A stretch of 64,000 nucleotides of DNA from Thecamonas trahens ATCC 50062 (GCF_000142905.1 NW_013657624.1:38235-102234), one strand, 5' to 3'. Numbered from the stretch's first letter, positions 9,219-20,176 are shown. The notes: generated from the sequence alone by a model not told the origin. Made by a program: numbers and translations.

Positions 9219-10650
9219 TCAGCAGCAGAAACAGCACTTGATGAAGACCCAGCAGATGATGGCGAGGGCCAAGCCGAGGGCGACCACAAAGTAGACACCC
9301 GAGATAGCGGCAAGAGTGAGTGCCGGCGAGTCGAGCTCCTTGGCGCCAATCGACGAGATAAAGGCCTTTCCAAAGTACTTGACGTTGAGCTCGCGGAGGA
9401 GGCCTTCGCGCGTTAGATCAAGCACAATGCTATTGATCCGGTCAAGGTATGGCGAGCTGTTGGCCAGCAGCATGGCGTAGTCGGCCGAGGAGAGGAGCGA
9501 GCCGAGCAGCCGGATCGAGGCCGTCGAGCTGTCTGCCAGATACTCCAGCGTCGTCGCGTCGGCCATGCACGCCGAAACAGCGCCGCGCTCGAGCGCCCCG
9601 AACGCGTCGGTCACGTTGGCATATCCGTACATGGCCACAGACGGCAGGTGGTCGCGCACAAACCGCTCGCCGTCAGAGCCAAGCACCACCGCCATCGACG
9701 AGCCGCCCAGATCGCGGAGGCCCGCCACGTCCGACCGCAGATTCGCCGAGTTGAGAATGGTCGTCAGCTGCGCTGTGTACGCCGCCACCAGCGTCACCGT
9801 AAACGTCGTCCATCCGATCGAGTACAGCCGCGCCGGAAAGCCCACCAGATCGTTCTCGCCAGTCTCGGAGAGCACGCCCCAGCAGTACCACACGCCCTCG
9901 TTGACACCACGGAGGTACGAGAGTGGGAAGAGCTCGGGCTGGTACGGATGCTCCAGCGCCCAGATGATGTGGCCCGAGAGGTAGAGCGCCACCACTCCAG
10001 TGATCCACACCGTTACTGTAAACGGCGAAAAGAACAGCAGCGGATCTGTTGTCGGCTCCGGCACCGAAATCGCCGCGTCGAGCCCTGTGTGAAAGTACGA
10101 GTACGTAAACTCGCCCGCTGTGTTTCCGTCAAGAGTGATTGCCATCCCGCCGAGCGCCACTGCCAGCGGATCAGCCCTGACCGCCTCGTGCGCCTCGTCA
10201 ACCGATACCACGCGCATCTGTACATCAACCCCACGCACTTGCTGCATCCGCTGCACAACCAAGTGCCACAGCTCTAGATCATACCCGCTCACCTTGCCGT
10301 CCTTCTACACACCCCCGCCTCACCATCCGACGCCCCGCACCTCACCTGTGAGCCTCACATTGCGCTCGTCGCCCACAAACATCGCCCGCCCGCCCGCCGA
10401 CATGGCGTACACTGTCAACCATCACAAATGGCGGTTGTGGCACAAGATACACGTTGATTCTGTCAAAGGCATGTCCGTCGTTGCCAGCTGCCCGCGCGCC
10501 AGTGCTCGCGTACGCCAGCCAAAGGCCAAGCACCGCGAGCAGGAGCCCAGCGCACCGCGGCCGGCGTCGTCCACGTCGCCACAAACGCTGTACACCTGCC
10601 GGGCGCCCTTTGCTCCGCTTCTCGCCCATGACAAGTGATAGCCGCGCCAT
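9219..10650 (-). CDS. Ionotropic glutamate receptor-like channel, copy 1 (two exons)
   Basis: Exon 1 is 10650-10411 (signal peptide and start of S1, ending FVMVDS). Intron 10410-10305 starts GTACGCC and ends TAG. Exon 2 is 10304-9219, starting KDGKVSGYDLELW. Total 441 aa. Order: basic N-terminus and signal-like helix; S1 ligand-binding half; M1 (about 180-205); pore-loop region with WYCWG; M3 with AAYTAQLTTIL, the counterpart of the family SYTANLAAF gate; S2; M4 at the C-terminus, ending in a Cys-rich tail (IKCCFCC). The large N-terminal domain of animal iGluRs is absent, as in bacterial GluR0-like and many protist channels. The Arg that holds the ligand carboxylate in classical receptors is not obvious, so the ligand cannot be predicted. 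It is a tandem paralogue of the next gene. Confidence 0.85.
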
Positions 10651-10907
10651 ACCGCTAGACCCTCCCACACACACACACACACCTTGTCGGCGTCCACCAG
10701 CGCAGCGCTGCCAGTCAATCGGTATGCGCCAGAAAATTCCGAAAGGCTCATTTTTCGCACAACAGGCCGCCAGCCCACGGCCAACCTCCTGCCACCAAAC
10801 AGCCATAGCCACACGATGATCACGCGTCCCACGCCCATTGCGCTTTATCTGCCTCCCACTTGCGTCAGCTATCGAGAAAACGGGTGGTTGGACGTGCTCA
10901 CTTGGCC

Positions 10908-12194
10908 TCAACGCTTGAAGAGACCGGGATTGAAGCGGATGACAACGTACGAGACGATGGCGGCGACAACGGCGAGGCCCATGGGAACATACAGGCCCGA
11001 GACGCTAATGAACGACATCTCCTCCACACCTGACGGGAGGAGCGACTTGAACCGCTGGCCGAACCACACTTTGCGCAAATCTTCCAAAAAGCCGTCCTCA
11101 AAGGTCGAGATGATGGCGCCGTTGATGGTATCCACCAAGCTCGAGTTCGACTTGAGCACCATGGCAAAGCGATCGGAAGAGAGCCGCTCGCCGAGAATGT
11201 CGTATCGGTCGTCAAAGTCGCGGGTGTTCTTCAGATACCACAGCGTCGGCGAGTCGAAGAACAGCGCGCCGACAACGTCCGAAGTGAGGGCGGTGAAGCC
11301 GGCCACCACCGATGGGAAGACCACAGTAGTTGCCGCCGGCAGGTTCTGCCCTACCCAGCCCACGCCGTCGGTCCCGTTGACCACGCCGATGATCTCGCCG
11401 TTGAGCTGCGACGCGTCGTTAATGTCGGACCGCAGCTGCTCGACAATGAGGATCGATGCCAAGTTCGCCGTGTACGCCGCCACAAACACAATGGTGAGGT
11501 ACGACCAAGCCACAGAGTACATGCGCGTGGGAAAGCCGCGAAGATCGCGGGTCTGTGCTTTGACCAAGACCGAGAAGCAGTACCACACGCCCTCGTTGAC
11601 GCCGGACAGCAGCGATCGCGGGAAGAGCCGCGGCTGATACTCACGCTCAAAGAACCAGATGACAAAGCCTGAGAAGAAGAGAAGCACAGAGGCAGATGCC
11701 CAGAGCCAGAACGTGAACGGGGCCGTGAAGAGAAAGATGTTGACCTGAGTATTCCTCCGCAGCACAATGGCATCGAGACCCGAGTGAAAGTAGACGTGCG
11801 AGAACTTGACCCTGGAGAGCAAGGCCGGATCAATGGCCACCGACGCCACGCCAACCGCCTCGGCCACCGCCGCAGACTCGACCGCCTCTACCACATCGCT
11901 CTTGTCGATCAGCTGGTACTCAAACGACTCGGCGTCGCCGCTCAGCTGCAGCCTCGTGAAAACCCGATTCCAGAGATCGATGTCAAAGCCCTCGTAACGG
12001 ACGCTCCCACTGCTGTCCACAACCTGGTACACAAACGGCGGCTGCTCAGCAATGTACACCACAAGATGTGTCCCGTTGTTGCTGCTGCCGTTGCTGTTGG
12101 AGCTCGCGCCCTCCGCCGGCGTCACTTGGCTGCACAAAGCGAGCATCGCCACTGCCACCGCCGCCACAACCTCAAGTCGCATGCGGAGCGCCAT
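10908..12194 (-). CDS. Ionotropic glutamate receptor-like channel, copy 2
   Basis: 428 aa, no intron seen. The ATG at 12194 was chosen because it begins a clear signal peptide (MALRMRLEVVAAVAVAML); the frame is open further upstream but that part is Pro/Ser-rich noise. Order: signal peptide; S1 (LVVYIAEQPPFVYQVVDS, then GFDIDLW); M1 (near 170-195); pore region (NEGVWYCFSVLV); M3 VAAYTANLASILI, very close to the iGluR gating motif; S2; M4 near the C-terminus. No amino-terminal domain. Several NxS/T glycosylation sites follow the signal peptide (NSNGSSNNGT). It lies about 260 bp upstream of copy 1 on the same strand. A G tract at 12311-12330 (C on the sense strand) precedes it. Confidence 0.88.
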   Translation of the reverse strand: MALRMRLEVVAAVAVAMLALCSQVTPAEGASSNSNGSSNNGTHLVVYIAEQPPFVYQVVDSSGSVRYEGFDIDLWNRVFTRLQLSGDAESFEYQLIDKSDVVEAVESAAVAEAVGVASVAIDPALLSRVKFSHVYFHSGLDAIVLRRNTQVNIFLFTAPFTFWLWASASVLLFFSGFVIWFFEREYQPRLFPRSLLSGVNEGVWYCFSVLVKAQTRDLRGFPTRMYSVAWSYLTIVFVAAYTANLASILIVEQLRSDINDASQLNGEIIGVVNGTDGVGWVGQNLPAATTVVFPSVVAGFTALTSDVVGALFFDSPTLWYLKNTRDFDDRYDILGERLSSDRFAMVLKSNSSLVDTINGAIISTFEDGFLEDLRKVWFGQRFKSLLPSGVEEMSFISVSGLYVPMGLAVVAAIVSYVVIRFNPGLFKR

Positions 12195-12459
12195 ACTGAC
12201 TGCAGCACGGGAGGGGAGCGAGGAGAGGAGGACGACAAGTGCACGTGGATGCCCACGGAGAAGGGAAGGGCAGGAGGAAGATGGTGAGGTGAAGTACCGG
12301 GTGGCTTGGGGGGGAGGGAGGGGGGGCGGCGAGAGAGGCGCGCAATGAAAAATGAGCGTTTCGACAATTAGGCCACAGCCAGCCGTCATCTCGCGCGAGA
12401 GCAATGGAGGACGGGGGCGGGGGTAGGGGTGGGGTAGAGGGGCAAGGCGGCCGCGACAC

Positions 12460-13806
12460 TTAGATAGCCTCCATACCGCAAGTATCGACGTTGACCGGCG
12501 CCCAACCGATGCGGTGGTTGGCGCGGTCAAAGACAATGGTATAGCGGACAAGGAGGGTGTCGCCGACAATGACAAGGCCGTTGGGCCCGGTCGGCGAGAC
12601 GGCGAGGCAGGTCTGGCCGGGCTTGCCGATGGAGCCAAAGTTGGCGAGCAAGTACTGCGGCGGCGAGATGACGAGCGAGATGCCCGGGACCTCGAGGACA
12701 AAGTCTGGGTAGGCGGCGACGTCGGCAGGCGAGAGATCGAAGCACTTGCCATCAAACAGGGTCTGGCCCTCCGGCACGTTGCACATACCGGTCAGGTTCG
12801 TGGTCGCACACATGTCGAGCAGGCTTTGCTTAAACGAGGCAAAGGCCTTGTCGTTGAGCAGCAGGTCGTTGGTGCCGGTGTCGATGATGACCGTAGGGAG
12901 GACGCCGGTGAGCGGCTTGCCGCCGACCGTCATGGCGTCGACGGCCATGACGTAGAACGGGGCGTACGGACCGGACGCCGCGTTGGGCGTCCACTGCAGC
13001 TCGCCGTGGAAGAGGTCGTCGTCGACGCCGCCAAACACAATCGTTCCGTTGGAGCGGCCGCCGTTTGGGCGGAGGCAGAGCGACCAGACGTCGGCCGGAA
13101 GGGCGCCGGCGTTGACAAGCTGCGAGAAGACCGAGGTCTCTGCCGGCGGGCCGGCCATGCCCATCACGCCGTCGACGGTCTCAAACTGGTAGAAGCCCTC
13201 GGTCTGGTAGTCAATGGCCCCAACAAGCACCGTGGTTGCTGCCGAGCCGGCCAGCGCCACCTTGTCCGAGTACCACGGGCCCTTGATGGTGCACGGGGCG
13301 GTGGGATCGGTCGGCTTGCACGTCTCGTACGTGTTGGAAAAGCTGCACACATCGCCTGCGCTGGTGTGAGCACACGACGATGACATAATGCCATCACAGG
13401 TGTGCGAGGGGCAGGCAAGCGGAGCCGATGACGACGACGCCGAAGGATCATACGCCTTGTTCGGCGGCTTGGTGATGCAGCCATGGCAGCCAGCGAGCGG
13501 CACGTTGAGGGTAAACGAGCCGGAATCGATGGCGACGGGGAAAAAGACGGGCGGCGAGCCAATTTCCACATTTGTCCAGAAAATGGAAACAGGCCAGATG
13601 GAGCCACCCACGCCCTGCTCCAGCGCCTTGCCGTGGCTGGCGAGCAGTGCCCGATGGCCTGGGAGCAGGTCCTTCGCCTCGGTGCTCCTCTTGCTCTTGT
13701 GGACATGGTGCTTGACGACTCCGCCAGCAGACGCAATGCTCGCAAACGCCATGCACATCACCAAGCCCAGCACAATGGCCCCGAGTGTTTGCTTTGGAAT
13801 GCCCAT
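12460..13806 (-). CDS. Pepsin-family (A1) aspartic protease, secreted
   Basis: 448 aa from the ATG at 13806, which starts a signal peptide (hydrophobic core about residues 9-27). Catalytic motifs are both present: AIDSGSF (first Asp, about residue 92; Ser replaces the usual Thr of DTG) and VIIDTGTN (second Asp, about residue 300). The typical C-terminal strand VIVGDTLLVRYTIVFD and IGWA follow. Several Cys pairs fit a secreted or lysosomal enzyme. A propeptide-like basic segment lies between the signal peptide and the first lobe. DSG in place of DTG is known in some active family members, so activity is plausible. A C tract on the sense strand (13935-13946) and an 18-bp repeat lie upstream. 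Confidence 0.9.
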   Translation of the reverse strand: MGIPKQTLGAIVLGLVMCMAFASIASAGGVVKHHVHKSKRSTEAKDLLPGHRALLASHGKALEQGVGGSIWPVSIFWTNVEIGSPPVFFPVAIDSGSFTLNVPLAGCHGCITKPPNKAYDPSASSSSAPLACPSHTCDGIMSSSCAHTSAGDVCSFSNTYETCKPTDPTAPCTIKGPWYSDKVALAGSAATTVLVGAIDYQTEGFYQFETVDGVMGMAGPPAETSVFSQLVNAGALPADVWSLCLRPNGGRSNGTIVFGGVDDDLFHGELQWTPNAASGPYAPFYVMAVDAMTVGGKPLTGVLPTVIIDTGTNDLLLNDKAFASFKQSLLDMCATTNLTGMCNVPEGQTLFDGKCFDLSPADVAAYPDFVLEVPGISLVISPPQYLLANFGSIGKPGQTCLAVSPTGPNGLVIVGDTLLVRYTIVFDRANHRIGWAPVNVDTCGMEAI

Positions 13807-13857
13807 GGTCGTACCAGAGTCACGTGTGGCGTCCGGCTGGTGTGGCGACCGGCCGCA

Positions 13858-13917
13858 ATCAAGGCCGGCGACCGGTTGGTGGCCGGCGACCGGTTGGTGG
13901 CCGGCGACCGGCCGGCG
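13858..13917. repeat. 18-bp tandem repeat upstream of the protease gene
   Basis: About three copies of GGCCGGCGACCGGTTGGT, just 5' of the protease start. Confidence 0.75.
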
Positions 13918-13972
13918 ACACACGCGAGCAAACTAGGGGGGGGGTCAGTGGAGGCGACACTGTCTCTGCTGT

Positions 13973-14776
13973 TTACTTGCGACGGACCTTAGTAAAGCCG
14001 TCAGCATCGGTCTCGGGCTCGTTGGAGCGACGGGACGATGAGGCGCCGCCCTGGCGGGTCCGGCCCCAGTCGCGGTCGTCACGGCCGCTATCGCGCGACG
14101 AGTAACCGCCACGCCCGCTGCCGTACCGGTCGCCACCACGGCCACCGCCGTAGCCACGGTCGCCGCCGCGGTCGCCGCCGCGGTCGCCGCCGCGGTCGCC
14201 GCCGTACCGGTCACCGCCACGCCCGCCGCCAAAGCCGCGGTCGCCGCCGCGGTCGCCATCGCGCCCGCCGTTGTACCGGTCGCCGCCACGGCCACCAAAA
14301 CCGCGGTCGCCGCCACGGTCACCGCCGCGGTCACCACCGTACCGGTCGCCGCCACGGCCACCGCCAAAGCCACGGTCGCCGCCGTACCGGTCGCCGCCAC
14401 GGCCGCCATCGCGCCCGCCATCGCGCCCGCCGTCGCGCCCACCGTCGCCACGACCCCAGGCACGGCCGCCGCCGCGTCCGCCGTCGCGGTCGCCATCGCC
14501 ACGGCCCCAGGCCGAGCGCGAGGGTGGCTCGCGGTCGCCACGGTCGCCGCGGGTCGCCGAACCGGTCGCCGCTGCGGGCCGGGGCCGCAGCCGCAGCCGG
14601 GGCCGGGGCGTCCCTCGTCCGCACCGCTCGAGCGGGCGGGCTCGTGACGCGAGCGGCCGCGCCAGGCGCCCGGACTCCTGCTCGTGGTTGAGGGTCTCCA
14701 TTGCCTCGAGGATGCTCGCGGTCTGCATGACGCTGACACGCTCCTCCTCGGCCTCATCAGCCTTCTTCTCCGCCAT
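13973..14776 (-). CDS. RGG/DRGG-repeat protein, probably the displaced C-terminal tail of eIF3a
   Basis: 267 aa from the ATG at 14776. The first ~45 residues are charged and helical (EAEEERVSVMQTASILEAME). The remainder is a low-complexity RNA-binding-type array of GGDRYGG and RGGDRG units. The stretch upstream of this ATG in the same frame (NAERHDRYDAEMAEKKADEA) reads like the end of the eIF3a coiled coil, whose stop is only 36 bp away in another frame. Metazoan eIF3a ends in DRG-type repeats. One extra base near 14811-14817 would fuse the two. The combined length is then a multiple of three. I therefore favour one eIF3a gene with a missing base over two genes. A separate small RGG protein remains possible. 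Confidence 0.6.
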   Translation of the reverse strand: MAEKKADEAEEERVSVMQTASILEAMETLNHEQESGRLARPLASRARPLERCGRGTPRPRLRLRPRPAAATGSATRGDRGDREPPSRSAWGRGDGDRDGGRGGGRAWGRGDGGRDGGRDGGRDGGRGGDRYGGDRGFGGGRGGDRYGGDRGGDRGGDRGFGGRGGDRYNGGRDGDRGGDRGFGGGRGGDRYGGDRGGDRGGDRGGDRGYGGGRGGDRYGSGRGGYSSRDSGRDDRDWGRTRQGGASSSRRSNEPETDADGFTKVRRK

Positions 14777-14811
14777 CTCGGCATCGTAGCGGTCGTGGCG
14801 CTCGGCGTTGC

Positions 14812-17153
14812 TCAGCGCTCAGCGCGGCGCTTGGCGCGGGCCTTGGCCTCGCGCTCGCGCTTGCGGGTCTCGCCAGCAATAAAGGCCTCGACGCGGTCGT
14901 ACTCGTCGGCGTGGGCCTCACGACGCTTCGCGAGGACCCGGGTGTAAAAGGCGTCGGTGAGCTTGACAACCATGGGGTCAGTGCGGAGAGCCTTGAGCTC
15001 GAGCATCGAGTCGTGCTCGGCCCGGTGCTTGGCCTTGTACTCGTCCTTGGCGGCGTTGTACAGCGAGGCGTTGGTCACCGACTGCTTCTCAAAGGCGTCC
15101 TGGATGAGCGGCCCCTCGACCTCGCGGCGGTACCGCTCGAGGTGGTCCATGCGGCGGAAGAGCGACTCGGTCCGCTCGGCCATGGTATTCTTCTCCTTGG
15201 AAATCTGCGTCACGTACTTGTCGAGCAGCGTCTTCCGATCGATGACCTCGCCGTCGTCGTCGATCTCGACGCCCTTGGCCTCCATCTCCGCCTTGAGCTC
15301 CTCCAGCCGCTTGCGCTCGCGCTCGGCCTTGACCTTCTCCTCCTTCTTGCGCTCGCGCTCGAGCTTGTCGGCCTCGAGCCGCTCCGCGGTCTCGCGCGCA
15401 ATGCGCTCCTTCTCCTCGGCGGCGGCACGCTCGCGCGCCTCGCGCGCGGCCTTGCGCTCGGCCTCCTCCTTCTCCTGTCGCGCCTGGATCTCGGCCTTGC
15501 GCTTGAGCAGCATGCGGTGCTCGTTGCGGACCGACGCCGCCGCCACGGTGGCAACCCGCTGTGCGAGCTCGGCACGCTCCTGCTCCCGAGGCGCAATCAT
15601 CTTGGACGCCTTGGAGAGCGACGACGCGAGGTCAACAAGATGCGACGCGAGTGTCGTGTCGTGCATAAAGCCCGACTTGAAGGTCAGAGTCTGCTCCACG
15701 TGGTTGATGGTGAGCGAGACCCGCCCGAGCCGCACAGACTCGCACGCGAGATCCTCCAGCCGCGCTGCGTCAAGCGTGATGGCGAGCTTGGTCAGCGTCG
15801 AGAGCTGCACCACAGAGTACACCTGCGCGAGCTCCTCAAGCAGGAGCATAAATGCCACCTCCTCGAGGCCGACCGCGTAGTTGGCAAGGTGCGGCTGGGC
15901 GCGGACGTAAGCCAGAATCGGCTCGAGCCGCTCAAACTTGGAGAGCGGCTCAAAGTCGGCCACAAGCGCCGGGTAGAGCTCAGCAAGCTCCGGCGCCGCG
16001 AGCTCGACAATGCCGCGCTCGATGATCTCCGCCACGAGCTGGTCGCGCGTCGGAAGCGACGAGGTGTGCAGCAGCTGGCCGAGACGCACAGACTTGTCCG
16101 ACGAGCCCTCAAGCGTCGTCACAATCGCCTGCGTCCGCGAGTTCTCCGAGAGCGGGATAGAGAGCGCGCCCACAAGCAGCGACGACGCCATCCGAGCCAC
16201 CGTCTCCTGCGTCATCGACCGGTTGTGCTTCTGGTAGAGCGTAAAGACCTTGAGCGCCGCGTACGTGTGCATGACCTTGTAGTCAGCGTGCCAGCAGAGG
16301 AGTGCAACCCGCTCGTAGTACGCCGCCATCATCTGCGGCGCAATCGGCCGCGGCGACATCTCCATCAGCCGGTACAGCTCCTCCACAGTCTCAAACGCCT
16401 TCTGCCACGAGCCGAGCTCCATCGCCGTCGAGAGCTGCACAAACCGCGTCTCCATGTGCAGACGCAGCGACTCGCCGTCCTCGGCGTTGAGCTTCACCGC
16501 GTTTGGCGAGTTCTTGTTGTCCTCCTGGTACTGCACAATCGACTTGAGGTGCGAGTGCAGCGTGTCGCAGAACCGCCGAAAGTCCGACTTGAGCTCGTAC
16601 CGCTTGCAAAAGTCAAACGCCATCCGCGCCAGGTTGTGGTACATCACTTCCATCGTGATCTTGTTCCGCAGGATGTCGAGAATCGCCCGGTACGCGTCGT
16701 ACTCAAACCGCAGCCACGGCTTGACAATAACGCGCTCCAGCCGCTTGCTCAGCGAGTCGCCCGACGAAATCACAAGCTGCTTCTCGAGCGGGTCCTCCGG
16801 GAGGAACTCGCCCGAGTCCGACGTCAGCGCCTCGGCGAGCTTCGCCTGCGCCTCCACCACCTTCTCCTCCGTGTACGACAGCAGGTACTTCATCACACGG
16901 TCGAGCGACGCAAGCTTGACGTACTGCGTCAGCGTCTTGTACTGGTGCAGGCCATCCTTCATCTCGGCAGCGCGCCGCTGCTCCACGCACAGCTTGATGA
17001 ACAGCATCATCGTCTCCTCATGCGCAGGCGTGAACTCGTCGCGCCGCGACTTGTTGAGGAACTCGTGAAGCGAGTTGAGCGCCTCTGCATTCTCGCCCAC
17101 AGCGAGGAGCTCAGACGCCCGCTTGGCCGCCGTTTCAGGCTTGGTGATACGGA
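14812..17153 (-). CDS. EIF3A: Translation initiation factor eIF3 subunit a (5' exon missing)
   Basis: The exon starts at 17153 after a GCGCAG acceptor (ITKPETAAKRASELLAVGEN), which matches the N-terminus of eIF3a one or a few residues after the start. It runs about 780 aa to a TGA at 14812. The N-terminal ~500 residues are the helical repeat/PCI region (for example LHQYKTLTQYVKLASLDRV and LETRFVQLSTAMELGSWQKA). Next comes a long charged coiled coil rich in KAAREARERAAAEEKERIAR. eIF3a is the core subunit that nucleates eIF3 on the 40S ribosome. The first exon is not resolved: no GTACG donor is visible upstream, so it may lie in or beyond the gap at 17720-18102. The true C-terminus is probably the RGG tail at 13973-14776. 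Confidence 0.9.
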
Positions 17154-17719
17154 CTGCGCGCGATCAAAGGTCATCAATCAGCAACCACGAGATAGGTCCG
17201 GGTGTGGGTGCGGTACGAGTACGAGTGTGAGTAGAGGCACAACATTGGACGAAATGATTGCGCCCACGAGTCGGTAATGGCGTGATCACAGACATTGCAG
17301 AATGACAAGCCAAGGGTCAAAGCCACACAAGTGCAGCAGGGTCAAGCAGACCACGACCATGACGACCACGACCACAACGACGACGACACGACGACGACAT
17401 GACAGCAGCCAAGCCAGCCAACCAGCCAACAACCAACAACCAGCCAAGCCAGCCAACCAGCCAACAACCAACCACCAGCCAAGCCAGCCAAGCCAGCCAA
17501 GCCAGCCAACCAGCCAACAACCAACCACCAGCCAAGCCAGCCAAGCCAGCCAACCAGCCAACCAGCCAACCAACCAACCAGACCAAGTCACACACACACA
17601 CACACACACACATAAACACACACACACGTGCATACAATTACATGATGGAGACCAGAGTGAGTCACAGTCCACTGTTTGTGTATGTGTTCCATCCATAGTT
17701 GATGATGTGGAGGAGGGGG
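17154..17719. other. Low-complexity region upstream of eIF3a
   Basis: 566 bp with no confident exon. Contains the CCAGCCAA-type repeat array and a CA microsatellite listed separately, then the sequence gap. The TGATCA palindrome at about 17284 resembles those seen in introns nearby, so part of this may be eIF3a intron 1. Confidence 0.5.
17402..17620. repeat. CCAGCCAA/CCAACCAGC tandem array and CA microsatellite
   Basis: Degenerate 4- to 13-bp units built from CCAGCCAA and CCAACAACCAACCA (17402-17585), followed by (CA)n at 17588-17620. Adjacent to the N gap, which probably reflects this repeat. Confidence 0.85.
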
Positions 17720-18102
17720 NNNNNNNNNNNNNNNNNNNNNNNNNNNNNNNNNNNNNNNNNNNNNNNNNNNNNNNNNNNNNNNNNNNNNNNNNNNNNNNNN
17801 NNNNNNNNNNNNNNNNNNNNNNNNNNNNNNNNNNNNNNNNNNNNNNNNNNNNNNNNNNNNNNNNNNNNNNNNNNNNNNNNNNNNNNNNNNNNNNNNNNNN
17901 NNNNNNNNNNNNNNNNNNNNNNNNNNNNNNNNNNNNNNNNNNNNNNNNNNNNNNNNNNNNNNNNNNNNNNNNNNNNNNNNNNNNNNNNNNNNNNNNNNNN
18001 NNNNNNNNNNNNNNNNNNNNNNNNNNNNNNNNNNNNNNNNNNNNNNNNNNNNNNNNNNNNNNNNNNNNNNNNNNNNNNNNNNNNNNNNNNNNNNNNNNNN
18101 NN
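17720..18102. other. Sequence gap (383 N)
   Basis: Unsequenced; flanked by simple repeats on both sides. Reading frames drawn through it are artefacts. It may hide the first exon of eIF3a. Confidence 0.99.
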
Positions 18103-18395
18103 CATATAATCGTTTGTCCCTTCGCCACGCCCCCCCCCCCCCCACACACACACATCTTATCATCACCATCACCATCACCATCACATCCCTATTCCCCGAT
18201 CCCTTCCCGATTCCCAGCCTCCCCCCCTCCCCCACTCCCCTCATAATCAATCACCAACGTTCAAGTAATCGTTGGCCACCTCCTCCCGCCCCACACCCGC
18301 ACCACCTCACTTCCACGCCCTCTCTCCATATCCACCTCTGGCCGACTGCACTGTCGCAGCAGCCTTTCTCCCTTTTACGTATACACGTGGAAGCC

Positions 18396-20176
18396 ATGAG
18401 CCTACCACGCCCCCACACACAACCGGCTCAACCACCACATCCACCCAGCCAGTACGGCAAGGCGTCCACCTACTCGTACTCGTACTCGTACTCCCACTCG
18501 GACGACTCATCACATCTCTCGTCATCATCATCATCATCGTCGTCGTCGTCATCATTACCGTCGCCGCCATCGTCACCGCCACTATCATCCCTCTCCGCAC
18601 ACCGCCATCGCCTCATCCGCCCGCTGACTCCGCCGTCCACCTCGGCTCCATCTGCGCCTCTATCATCAACAAGATATGATGAGTTCGATAGTCCGCTGCG
18701 GATGGGAAAGGCTCGCCTCAAGCTCCGCCTTCCGCCTACCACACCCGCGTTGCCCCCTCCTCCATCTTCTTCCTCAAGCGCAATCCCCCGCGCCCATCGG
18801 AGGCCGCCAGCATCGCTCGTCTCGCCACGCATCGGCCGAACCGCCATCACTCTTCCGCCACTGCCAGAATCGAATCTTGCCCGCCGTGCATCGCTCCCGC
18901 TGCCGCCTGTCGTCGTCTCTCCGCGTGCGGCCCCAGCGAGCCGATCCCGCCCATCCTCACGAAATCGGTCCCGACGAAAGCCCAAAGTGGCGATCCCCAG
19001 TGAGACCGGCCACGCCGCAGGCTACACCATGCTCGACAAGCCGCGTCGCGCCCAGATGACAGAGGCCTGCACTGGGACCCTCTACGGCGACCGCGCAGCC
19101 GCCACTGTCCGCATCGCCGCCCTCGCCTACGTCTCGCTTGTCTCGCGGACCAAGGACCGGACGGTTCTCGTCGACCTCGCCTCGCCCAGCTCGCCGGCAG
19201 CCTGCGTCGTCGCAGTCCCATCCAAGCTTGTCCGCCGTCTCACCCGCAAGTACGCTCGCCCGTCGTATGCGACCCCGTTCTGCATCTCACTCGTCAAGCT
19301 CACTCCGACCATGCGCAAGCTGCCCGGCATGATGGCCTACGAGCTAGCTCTCCGCGCAGAGCTCCTCGAGCGCAACGCCTACCGCAAGTTCTCCCGCGTT
19401 CCGCACACGACCGACGCCACCCTCTTCTCGCTTCGCTACGGCTCGCTCTTCACCACCCGCCACCGCCTCCGCTTCTTCACCCGCGCGTCATCAAGCTCCA
19501 GCTCGCCCTCAGTGACCACATCAACCCACTCACACGCCTCCTCACTGGCGCCAAGCAAGCTCTCGTCATTGCAGGCTTCCTCGGCGTCTACCTCGCCGCG
19601 TTTGTCGACGACGCCCCAGTCCACGAGCCCGCCCAAGACCACCCGCTCCACCTCGCACCGTCGTCGCTCAACGTCCTCCGCCGCACTCTCTCCGATGTCG
19701 AGCCAGGTGCCACTCCGCGCTCTATCGATACCTCGCGGCTCATTGAGCTCCCTATCTCGCGCCAAGATCGCCTCGGTGAGCTCGGCTACGAGGCGCTCTG
19801 CGTCTGGGAGCCTGACATCGATCTCAAGCTCCTCCGTGCCCCGACACTCAGCGCCGGTTCCGAGACAGCATCGGGCCCTGCCGGGCCCATCCGCATCATG
19901 CTCATTGTCGACGTCAACCTCTACCCGCTCGCCACCCCAATCCGCTTCATCAAGCCGCTCGCCATCGACGTCGACGAGCACCGCGCGCCCCTCGGCCCAC
20001 CCTCGCGCGCCGCCATTCCCATCGGCTTTGATACCCTGCACGATCGCCTCATCCATGCCTCGCCACCGATCAACGTCATCAATGCCGACCTCGCTGTCTC
20101 GGCCACAAAATCCGCCGGCAAACTCGCAGTCTCCCACCTCCACCGCCGCCTCTGTGCCACCGACCACCACCTCTGA
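18396..20176 (+). CDS. Unrecognised protein with Ser/Pro-rich N-terminus (one frame break)
   Basis: The ATG at 18396 (MSLPRPHTQPAQ) opens a Ser/Pro/Tyr-rich N-terminus of about 200 residues (YSYSYSYSHSDD, poly-Ser). A basic linker follows (PASRSRPSSRNRSRRKPK), then a globular domain from about residue 215 (GYTMLDKPRRAQMTEACTG). At about 19475-19485 the reading frame breaks. The domain continues in another frame (VIKLQLALSDHINPLTRLL ... IRFIKPLAIDVDEHRAPLG) to a TGA at 20174-20176. One added base in the CGCGCG stretch restores a 593-aa protein, exactly divisible by three. I recognise no family. Poly-C at 18131-18142 lies upstream. The long Ser-rich continuation of the first frame past 19485 is a shadow. 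Confidence 0.55.

Noticed and set aside
10341-10420. Apparent frameshift in exon 1 of the first iGluR-like gene
   Set aside because: A GTACGCC donor at 10410 and TAG acceptor at 10305 splice in phase 0 and reproduce the paralogue's sequence, so no frameshift is needed.
12195-12755. Upstream extension of the second iGluR-like protein (615 aa)
   Set aside because: Pro/Ser/Arg-rich noise overlapping the protease gene's 3' part; the internal ATG at 12194 starts a signal peptide.
14911-17277. 788-aa plus-strand open frame opposite eIF3a
   Set aside because: Leu/Arg/Val-rich antisense shadow; the minus strand is clearly eIF3a.
17302-18246. Long open frames running through the N gap
   Set aside because: Produced by unknown bases and flanking simple repeats.
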